Source of the DNA: Faecalicoccus sp.
Lineage (GTDB): Bacteria; Bacillota_I; Bacilli_A; Erysipelotrichales; Erysipelotrichaceae
Direction: 5' to 3'
DNA: 15,434 nt
NCBI GenBank assembly: GCA_017941505.1
Contig: JAGAWH010000207.1
Coordinates: forward strand, 1-15,434
Every line of letters begins with the position of its first letter. The stretch's first letter is position 1. The translations under genes and the position numbers were made by a program. The notes beneath the pieces were generated by a model. It was given only the letters and a program-made list of their open reading frames with translations. It had not been told where the DNA came from and searched no databases. This document shows positions 6,561-13,144 of this stretch, piece by piece.

Positions 6561-7958
6561 ATGACACAAAATGAAATACACGACATCGTTTTAAAACAGA
6601 GAGAATTCTTTCGTACCGGTACAACACTGGATGTTGATTATCGAATCGAACAGTTACAGAAATTAAAGAAAGCCGTGATGAAACATAAAAAATCACTTAT
6701 GCACGCATTAAAGGAAGACTTGGGAAAAAGCAGAGTAGAAGCCTATCTATGTGATATCGGACCTACTATTGTAGAAATCAATGAAATGCTTCATGGAATC
6801 AAGAAGTGGTCTAAACCGGAAAGGCATTATTCGGGAATGATGTGCTTTCCAAGCACATCCACCAAGGTCTATAAAATGCCCTACGGTGTGACTTTAATTA
6901 TCAGTCCCTTTAACTTTCCTGTTTATTTAACATTAGGTGTACTTGCTGCATCCATCAGCGGAGGAAATACCGCTGTCATTAAAACCAGCTCTAAATCCAA
7001 AGAAAGCACTAAAGCATTAAAGAAGATGATTGAAGAAACCTTTGATGAAAAATATATCACTCTCATTGATGGAGGACATGATGTAGCTGATTATTGTCTT
7101 GATGAAAGATTTGATAAAATCTTCTATACCGGATCTCCTGCCATTGGAAAACATGTAATGGAAAAGGCATCAAAGAATTTAACGCCTGTTGCCTTAGAAT
7201 TAGGTGGAGAAACCGGAAATTGGTGTATAATTCGTAAGGATGCCAATTTAAAGGATGCCGCAAGAAAGATTGCGTTCTTTAAATTATGCAATGCAGGGCA
7301 GATCTGTATTAATATCAACCAGATTGCGATTGCTGAAGAGGTAGCTGACAAATTCTTAGACTATTTGAAAAAAGAATTTGAACGTCAGATTGGTGATCCT
7401 CTAACCAATCCGGACTATCCAAAATTAATTACGGAAGCTGCTTATGATAAATGTGTAACATGGACAGAAAAATATAAAGACAGAGTTATCTTTGGAGGAA
7501 AGGGGAATAAAGAAAATCTTCGCTTTTCTCCAACCATCCTCTATCCTGTCAATATCGATGAAGATATCGTAGAGCATGAATTATTCTGTCCGTTATTACC
7601 GGTTGTTGGTTTTAAGGATGAAGATATTGATATGGTACTTGATACCATATCCAAAAGAGAACATCCATTATCGATGTATATCTTTACAAGAAATATCAAA
7701 TGGGCTCATAAAGTCATGTCTTCTATGCAGTATGGAGGAGGCTGTATCAATGAGGTATGTATCCATATGATGGTCAAAGGTGTACCGTTTAATGGGGTAG
7801 GACACTCCGGTATGGGAGCCTATCACGGTAAATGGGGCTTTGATGAATTCACCCATCCACAGACCGTATTAAAAGGAAGAACCGTTGGAAATTTATCTTT
7901 GCGTGAGCATCCGTATTCAGATATAAAATTAAAGTTATTAGAAATATTTGAGAGGTAG
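6561..7958 (+). CDS. Aldehyde dehydrogenase, class 3-like
   Basis: A 465-aa NAD(P)-dependent aldehyde dehydrogenase that oxidises aldehydes to carboxylates. Visible: SPFNFP (115-120, the Asn118 oxyanion region, NPWNYP in many relatives), Lys141 of the cofactor site (VIKTSS), GSPAIG (191-196), ELGGE with Glu213, and NAGQIC with catalytic Cys249. Length and the NAGQxC arrangement fit class 3 (fatty or aromatic aldehyde) enzymes, but it lacks the C-terminal membrane tail of eukaryotic fatty-aldehyde dehydrogenases. Start ATG 6561 has ACGGAG upstream. The stop lies 2 bases before the CDF transporter start, so these are an operon. An aldehyde-detoxification role is inferred; the true substrate is unknown. 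Confidence 0.92.
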   Translation: MTQNEIHDIVLKQREFFRTGTTLDVDYRIEQLQKLKKAVMKHKKSLMHALKEDLGKSRVEAYLCDIGPTIVEINEMLHGIKKWSKPERHYSGMMCFPSTSTKVYKMPYGVTLIISPFNFPVYLTLGVLAASISGGNTAVIKTSSKSKESTKALKKMIEETFDEKYITLIDGGHDVADYCLDERFDKIFYTGSPAIGKHVMEKASKNLTPVALELGGETGNWCIIRKDANLKDAARKIAFFKLCNAGQICININQIAIAEEVADKFLDYLKKEFERQIGDPLTNPDYPKLITEAAYDKCVTWTEKYKDRVIFGGKGNKENLRFSPTILYPVNIDEDIVEHELFCPLLPVVGFKDEDIDMVLDTISKREHPLSMYIFTRNIKWAHKVMSSMQYGGGCINEVCIHMMVKGVPFNGVGHSGMGAYHGKWGFDEFTHPQTVLKGRTVGNLSLREHPYSDIKLKLLEIFER

Positions 7959-7960
7959 TT

Positions 7961-9073
7961 ATGGAAGATAGAGAGAAGATTATTATACGAACCAGTGTAA
8001 TCGGCATACTTGCCAATGTAGCTCTTGCAGCTTTTAAAACCGTTGTCGGTCTTTTGACCCATTCCATTGCGATTGTACTCGATGCGGTCAACAACTTTAC
8101 CGATGCAGGAAGTTCTTTGATCACCATTGTAGGAACCAAGTTAGCAGGCAAAGAGCCGGATAAGAAACATCCATTTGGACATGGACGTATCGAATACATG
8201 AGTGCCATGATCATTGCGATTTTGATTCTTTATGCCGGTTTGACCTCTTTTATTGAATCGGTAAAAAAGATTATTCAGCCTAAAACACCGGAGTATACGA
8301 TAGAATCTTTAATTATTATTGCGGTAGCGGTTGTAGTAAAGATCGTTCTTGGACGCTATGTAAAATCCATAGGAGAAAAAGTAAACTCCGATTCTTTGAT
8401 CAATTCCGGAGAAGATGCCACACTGGATGCGGTTATCTCTGCTTCTACTTTAGTCGCAGCTATTATCTTTATGTTTACAAATGTTTCCTTAGAGGCATGG
8501 CTTGCAGCGATTATATCAATTGTGATCATTAAATCCGGATATGATATGTTGTCGGATACCATTTCCAAGATATTAGGCGAATCCAATGACAGGCAGTTAG
8601 CACAGGAAATTATGAAAACGGTATGCAGCTTTGAAGGCGTACAGGGAGCCTATGATCTGGTGTTGAACAACTATGGACCGAACACATGGAATGGTTCGAT
8701 TCATATTGAAGTGCCGGATACCTATACGGCTGATACCATTGATGAATTGATACGAAATATACAGGTAACGGTAGCCCGTAAACACCATGTAGTACTCACT
8801 GCCATTGGAATCTATTCTATGAATACTCATGATAAGGGTATTATTGAAGCCCGTAAGAAAGTAGAAGAAATTGCCTTATCGCATGAATATGTAAGACAGA
8901 TTCATGGCTTCTATTTAATTCGTGATCGAAAGATCCTTCGTGCAGATATTGTGATCAGTTTTGATGCACCGAATCGAAGACAGGTATGCGATGAAGTAAC
9001 CGCGCATATACAGAAAGCTTTCCCGAATTATAATCTTCAAATCGCAATGGATACTGATTTTTCGGAAGACTAG
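7961..9073 (+). CDS. Cation diffusion facilitator (CDF) metal exporter, possibly manganese
   Basis: A 370-aa membrane antiporter that exports divalent metal. The N-terminal part (about 10-200) has six hydrophobic segments; about 205-290 is the cytoplasmic dimerisation domain; roughly 80 more residues form an extra C-terminal region. Metal site: Asp41-x3-Asn45 in the second segment (LDAVNNFTDAGSS) and Asp152-x3-Asp156 in the fifth (GEDATLDAV). HPFGHGR (70-76) is the family's loop after the second segment. Asn in place of the usual His/Asp in the second segment, with DxxxD in the fifth, resembles Mn-type CDF proteins more than zinc types; this is inference. It starts 2 bases after the ALDH stop, with GAGAGG as ribosome site inside the ALDH end. 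Confidence 0.92.
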   Translation: MEDREKIIIRTSVIGILANVALAAFKTVVGLLTHSIAIVLDAVNNFTDAGSSLITIVGTKLAGKEPDKKHPFGHGRIEYMSAMIIAILILYAGLTSFIESVKKIIQPKTPEYTIESLIIIAVAVVVKIVLGRYVKSIGEKVNSDSLINSGEDATLDAVISASTLVAAIIFMFTNVSLEAWLAAIISIVIIKSGYDMLSDTISKILGESNDRQLAQEIMKTVCSFEGVQGAYDLVLNNYGPNTWNGSIHIEVPDTYTADTIDELIRNIQVTVARKHHVVLTAIGIYSMNTHDKGIIEARKKVEEIALSHEYVRQIHGFYLIRDRKILRADIVISFDAPNRRQVCDEVTAHIQKAFPNYNLQIAMDTDFSED

Positions 9074-9090
9074 AGCAAAGGAGGAAGACG

Positions 9091-10200
9091 ATGAACAAAC
9101 GACATCATATATTAAAGAAAATATGTTTATGGATTGTCGGAATTGTAGTCGTAACTGTGTGTATGGCATTTGGAGTTTTAAATTATTATCCTTCGATCGG
9201 AAAACTTCCTTCCGACAACGATATGGAAAATTATTCTCATAAAACAGATTTATTCTATGATAAGACATTTCATAACCGAAATGACTATAGCTTACGAACA
9301 GGAGAAAATTCTCCTTCCTCTGACAGACAAAGACCATCTGAAATTATTCCTGTCAATAAATTAACAGAGATTCCAAGGGCCTCTTCAACCGATTTTAAAA
9401 TTGTATGGTTTGGTCACTCTTCATCCCTTCTTCAAATGGGAGATAAGAATATATTGATCGATCCGATTTTAAGCAATAGAAGCTCACCGGTAGGTTTTGT
9501 AGGACCATCGAGATTCTCAGAAATTGCGATTGAGCCGGAAAACCTTCCGGATATCGATGTCCTCTTTATCTCTCATGACCATTATGACCACCTTGATTAT
9601 AAAACCATCACAACCATTGATTCCAAGGTGAGTCATTATATTGTGCCTTTAGGAATAGAGGTCATCTTAAAAGGATGGGGAGTAAATCCCGATAAAATAT
9701 CTTCCTTATTCTGGTGGGAAAGCGTAGAACTAGATGGAGTTACTTATACGCTTACTCCGGGACAGCACTTCTCAGGAAGAAATCCTTTACGCTTTAATGC
9801 GACATTATGGGGTGGAATCCATATTAAAAATTCCAGTCACAGCTTCTACTACACAGGAGATGGTGGATACACGGATTACTTCAAGGAAGTATATGAAAAG
9901 CTTGGTGAAGTGGATTTAATCTTAGCGGAAGATGGCCAATACAACAAAGCCTGGGCACAAACCCATATGTTCCCGGAACAGACGGTTCAGGCCGCAAAGG
10001 ATGTTCATGCCAAGTGGTTAATACCGGTCCATTGGGGTGCCTTTGTGTTATCAACGCATGCCTGGGATGACCCGGTAGTAAGAGCACTGCAGGCAGCCCA
10101 AGAATTAAATGTAAATATGGCCACACCGCGCATTGGTGAAATTGTAGACTTTAATGAGATTAGTTCTTATCAGGAACATTGGTGGGAAGAAATCGAGTAA
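9091..10200 (+). CDS. Membrane-anchored MBL-fold hydrolase (NAPE-PLD/RomA/UlaG type)
   Basis: A 369-aa protein. A basic start and one hydrophobic segment (about 11-30) indicate an uncleaved anchor, placing the enzyme outside the membrane. The metallo-beta-lactamase fold follows: WFGHSSSLL (106-114), ILIDP (121-125), the metal motif SHDHYDHLD (161-169), GQHFSGR with His226, TGDGGY with Asp257, and PVHWGAF with His314. The WFGHS start and TGDGGY/PVHWG endings fit the UlaG/RomA/NAPE-PLD-like branch, whose known members act on phosphodiesters or lactones; NAPE-PLD acts on membrane lipids. All metal ligands are present. A strong ribosome site (AAAGGAGG) lies in the 17-base gap after the CDF gene, so it is the third gene of that operon. 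No clear terminator follows it. Confidence 0.88.
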   Translation: MNKRHHILKKICLWIVGIVVVTVCMAFGVLNYYPSIGKLPSDNDMENYSHKTDLFYDKTFHNRNDYSLRTGENSPSSDRQRPSEIIPVNKLTEIPRASSTDFKIVWFGHSSSLLQMGDKNILIDPILSNRSSPVGFVGPSRFSEIAIEPENLPDIDVLFISHDHYDHLDYKTITTIDSKVSHYIVPLGIEVILKGWGVNPDKISSLFWWESVELDGVTYTLTPGQHFSGRNPLRFNATLWGGIHIKNSSHSFYYTGDGGYTDYFKEVYEKLGEVDLILAEDGQYNKAWAQTHMFPEQTVQAAKDVHAKWLIPVHWGAFVLSTHAWDDPVVRALQAAQELNVNMATPRIGEIVDFNEISSYQEHWWEEIE

Positions 10201-10265
10201 AAGAATCAATCCCAAAGTTTTGATGTCATAGTAGAAAAAAATGCAGGGATGTTATTTTGCCGTGA

Positions 10266-10295
10266 TTGTACCTAAAAAAGAAATCATGGTACTAT
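10266..10295 (+). promoter_or_regulatory. Promoter of small antisense RNA 1
   Basis: TTGTAC (10266-10271), an 18-base spacer and TACTAT (10290-10295). Predicted start near 10302. The second module has a matching TTGTAG...TAAGAT promoter at the equivalent place, which supports both calls. Confidence 0.5.
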
Positions 10296-10301
10296 ACAAA
10301 C

Positions 10302-10380
10302 AGGAAGGACCACCGATGACGGTTTTCCTCAATTCATACGTTAAAAGACCGTACTATTTGTGAGATTGGCGGTCTTTTTT
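10302..10380 (+). ncRNA. Antitoxin RNA 1 of a type I-like toxin-antitoxin module
   Basis: The predicted transcript is about 80 nt, from a promoter at 10266-10295 to a terminator ending at 10380. Its 5' end folds into AGGA/UCCU arms around an ACCG-AUGA-CGGU hairpin. The same core hairpin, with a different lower stem, begins the second antitoxin RNA. Its 3' part is complementary to the 3' end of toxin gene 1 on the minus strand. The 8-mer TTCCTCAA at 10325-10332 recurs at 10504-10511, opposite the toxin mRNA just before its ribosome site, so the RNA could also pair there, much like the direct repeats of the Fst/par system. Start and end are predictions. Confidence 0.6.
10343..10380 (+). terminator. 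Terminator of antitoxin RNA 1, overlapping the toxin 3' end
   Basis: AAAAGACCG (10343-10351) pairs perfectly with CGGTCTTTT (10370-10378), 18-nt loop, with T-run on the + strand to 10380. The minus strand reads the same stem followed by TTTT, so it may also slow or stop the converging toxin transcript. The toxin stop codon lies in the loop. Confidence 0.75.
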
Positions 10381-10491
10381 CGTGTCCTTCGTATCTTTCT
10401 CAATCTGCATGCCAAGACGTACAGATATAACCACTAATGTGATAATTGCCACAAAAAGGGCAATTAGACTGATCACGGAATCAACACTCAT
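10354..10491 (-). CDS. Small hydrophobic toxin 1, holin-like type I toxin family
   Basis: A 45-aa minus-strand protein beginning MSVDSVISLIALFVAII, with one membrane helix (about residues 5-24), then RLGMQI and a charged tail ending DRQSHK. The ribosome site AAGGAGGTG is perfectly spaced before ATG 10491. It shares LIALxVAIITLV, RLGMQI and DRQS with the second small gene 350 bases away. Size, single helix, charged tail and a convergent small RNA match Bacillota type I toxins (TxpA/BsrG/Fst and the putative holin-like toxins), which insert in the membrane when the antisense RNA is missing. Family membership is inferred from shape and context. Confidence 0.8.
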   Translation of the reverse strand: MSVDSVISLIALFVAIITLVVISVRLGMQIEKDTKDTKKDRQSHK

Positions 10492-10528
10492 AAGCTCACC
10501 TCCTTCCTCAAGGAAAGAGAGGACAACT

Positions 10529-10562
10529 GTAACAGATGAGCAATTTCTTTAATTTTTTTTTC
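10529..10562. repeat. Conserved 34-bp block upstream of toxin 1 (copy 1)
   Basis: On the + strand, GTAACAGATGAGCAATTTC followed by a T-rich run. An almost identical block lies at 10977-11010 upstream of toxin 2. Conservation outside the coding part points to a shared regulatory role (toxin promoter region or RNA element), but I could not fit a clear -35/-10 pair common to both. Confidence 0.65.
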
Positions 10563-10600
10563 AAAAGAGATAATAGAAATTAACTGTTATCTTAAGATGA

Positions 10601-10629
10601 TTGTAGATTGATAGAAAAAATGTTAAGAT
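10601..10629 (+). promoter_or_regulatory. Promoter of small antisense RNA 2
   Basis: TTGTAG (10601-10606), a 17-base spacer and TAAGAT (10624-10629). Predicted start near 10636, just before the conserved GGATCACCGATGACGGTT sequence. Confidence 0.5.
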
Positions 10630-10635
10630 TTGAAT

Positions 10636-10726
10636 GTAAAAGGATCACCGATGACGGTTGATTCTTGAAAAGATTAACGATGAATGACCGCTAACTTTTG
10701 TCAGAAGTGCTTTGGCGGTCATTTTT
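10636..10726 (+). ncRNA. Antitoxin RNA 2 of a type I-like toxin-antitoxin module
   Basis: A predicted transcript of about 90 nt. The 5' end carries the ACCG-AUGA-CGGU hairpin extended by GAUC/GAUU arms with one bulge, so the core is kept while the lower stem differs from RNA 1, which is evidence for a conserved structure. It ends at the terminator 10683-10726, whose right half is complementary to the end of toxin gene 2. Unlike RNA 1, I found no clear second match to the toxin's 5' region. Ends are predictions. Confidence 0.6.
10683..10726 (+). terminator. Terminator of antitoxin RNA 2, abutting the toxin 2 stop
   Basis: AATGACCGC (10683-10691) pairs perfectly with GCGGTCATT (10715-10723), with a T-run on the + strand. 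The left arm ends at the toxin 2 stop codon, and the right arm lies in its last codons. The arrangement repeats that of module 1. Confidence 0.75.
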
Positions 10727-10837
10727 CGCGTTTTTAGAATTATCGTTAATCTGCATGCCCAGGCGAAAAGCCATCAAGACAAGTGTTATGATTGCCACAA
10801 TCAGGGCAATCAAATCGATTACTAATTCAGCGCTCAT
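10691..10837 (-). CDS. Small hydrophobic toxin 2, holin-like type I toxin family
   Basis: A 48-aa minus-strand protein: MSAELVIDLIALIVAIITL, a membrane helix at about 5-24, then RLGMQI and a polar tail with DRQS. ATG 10837 has AAAGGAGG at good spacing. The frame stays open upstream to 11017 (108 aa), but no ribosome site supports the longer form, the homologue at 10354-10491 begins at the equivalent Met, and the upstream DNA holds promoter and leader elements. It is clearly homologous to toxin 1, so the pair arose by duplication. The toxin role is inferred from size, membrane helix and the convergent RNA. Confidence 0.8.
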   Translation of the reverse strand: MSAELVIDLIALIVAIITLVLMAFRLGMQINDNSKNAKNDRQSTSDKS

Positions 10838-10915
10838 AAGCAGTCCTCCTTTCCTAAGGGAGGTAATTGCTTCCTCCCCGAAAAAAGTTTCAAGGAGAAC
10901 AACCGCCACCGTTAT
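10838..10915 (-). promoter_or_regulatory. Structured 5' leader of toxin 2 mRNA
   Basis: The predicted leader is about 78 nt. Read on the minus strand, GGGAGG and CCTCCC (+ strand 10873-10878 and 10858-10863) form a 6-bp hairpin just upstream of the ribosome site. The same CCUCC can instead pair with the AGGAGG ribosome site, so two competing folds could expose or hide it. Toxin 1 has a similar, shorter arrangement (TCCTC with GAGGA and GGAGG). Confidence 0.5.
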
Positions 10916-10921
10916 GGTGAT

Positions 10922-10950
10922 CCTATACGGGGATATGCCCCGTAAAACAA
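10922..10950 (-). promoter_or_regulatory. Toxin 2 promoter with a palindrome filling the spacer
   Basis: On the minus strand: TTGTTT (+ 10945-10950), a 17-base spacer and TATAGG (+ 10922-10927). The spacer together with flanking bases forms a perfect 19-base palindrome (TACGGGG-CATAT-CCCCGTA, + 10926-10944). A palindrome between -35 and -10 is a classic repressor-site position. Module 1 has no such site. Confidence 0.45.
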
Positions 10951-10976
10951 ATCTAACAAACCAATCTAATGATACC

Positions 10977-11010
10977 GTAACAGATGGGCAATTTCTTAAT
11001 TTTTTTTCAA
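10977..11010. repeat. Conserved 34-bp block upstream of toxin 2 (copy 2)
   Basis: GTAACAGATGGGCAATTTC followed by a T-rich run, matching copy 1 at 10529-10562 with about one substitution and small length changes in the T-run. It lies about 140 bases from the toxin 2 start but only about 40 from that of toxin 1, because extra leader and palindrome sequence lies between in module 2. Confidence 0.65.
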
Positions 11011-11039
11011 TAGTCAAAATAAACCATACAATCTATAAT
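11011..11039 (+). promoter_or_regulatory. Promoter of the nitroreductase gene
   Basis: TAGTCA (11011-11016), a 17-base spacer and a consensus TATAAT (11034-11039), giving a short leader before ATG 11060. Confidence 0.55.
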
Positions 11040-11059
11040 ACTTACAGGAGGATACTTTT

Positions 11060-11571
11060 ATGGAGTTTAAAGAAGTTATCGAAAAACGTTATTCCTGCAA
11101 AAAATATTCTGATAAGAAAGTAGAAAAAGAAGCGTTAGAAGCAATCTTAAATGCAGGAAGAGTAGCACCTACTGCCAGAAATGCTCAGGAACAGAGAGTA
11201 TATGTAATTGAATCAAAAGAAGCACTTGCCAAAATTGATGAAGTAACACCATGCCGCTATGGAGCACCGACTGTTCTAGTAGTAGCTTTTGATAAAGAAC
11301 ATGTATTTACTTATCCGGGCGGTCAAAGAGATTCCGGTATTGAGGATGCTTCCATTGTGGCAACTCATATGATCTTAGCTGCAGCCGATGAAGGCGTTGA
11401 CAGCTGCTGGGTCAATAACTTTAATCCGGAAGTATTGGAAAAATCACTAGGCTTACCGGAAAATGAAGAAATCTTGATGATCATGGATTTAGGCTATGCT
11501 CTTGAAGGAGCCGGACCGCTTCCAAATCACACCAAGAGAAAAGATTTAACAGAAACAATAACATATCTCTA

Positions 11572-11572
<1 letters not shown>
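11060..11572 (+). CDS. Small nitroreductase-family FMN oxidoreductase
   Basis: A 170-aa protein at the short end of the nitroreductase family. The N-terminal FMN-phosphate motif KRYSCKKY (9-16, usually RRSxRxY), VAPTARNAQ (35-43, usually APSaxNxQPW), a Cys-containing TPCRYGAPT loop (about 73-81), a central ASIVATHMILAAADEGVDSCWV stretch (family-typical helix, about 96-117), and MDLGYALEGAGP near the C-terminus are visible. Such enzymes reduce nitro groups, quinones or flavins with NAD(P)H as homodimers; the substrate here is unknown. The ribosome site ACAGGAGG is strong. It stands alone between the toxin modules and the GH1 gene, with its own promoter and terminator. Confidence 0.88.
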
Positions 11573-13057
<1,485 letters not shown>

Positions 13058-13080
13058 CTGATCAAATTATTATTTTTATA

Positions 13081-13107
13081 AAAGTTCGCAAATGCGGACT
13101 TTTTTTT
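13081..13107 (+). terminator. Terminator of the GH1 gene
   Basis: AAAGTTCGC (13081-13089) pairs with GCGGACTTT (13094-13102), one G-U pair, 4-nt loop, then a long T-run. Confidence 0.8.
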
Positions 13108-13109
13108 GA

Positions 13110-13138
13110 TTGTGCTTTCTTTGAAATCATAAGATAAT
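13110..13138 (+). promoter_or_regulatory. Promoter of the IdeS-like protease gene
   Basis: TTGTGC (13110-13115), a 17-base spacer, GATAAT (13133-13138). The start codon at 13145 lies 7 bases after the -10, at the expected transcription start, and no ribosome site is visible. Confidence 0.5.
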
Positions 13139-13144
13139 GAGAAT

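Noticed and set aside
7823..8214. Long minus-strand open frames over the ALDH end and CDF start
   Set aside because: They are shadows of strongly supported + strand genes and lack ribosome sites and recognisable residues.
10838..11017. Upstream extension of toxin 2 to a 108-aa protein
   Set aside because: No ribosome site, covers promoter and leader elements, and the homologous toxin 1 begins at the internal Met.
10698..11123. A 141-aa open frame on the + strand across toxin 2
   Set aside because: It runs opposite the toxin gene and across the promoter region, has no ribosome site, and its residues do not look like a protein family.
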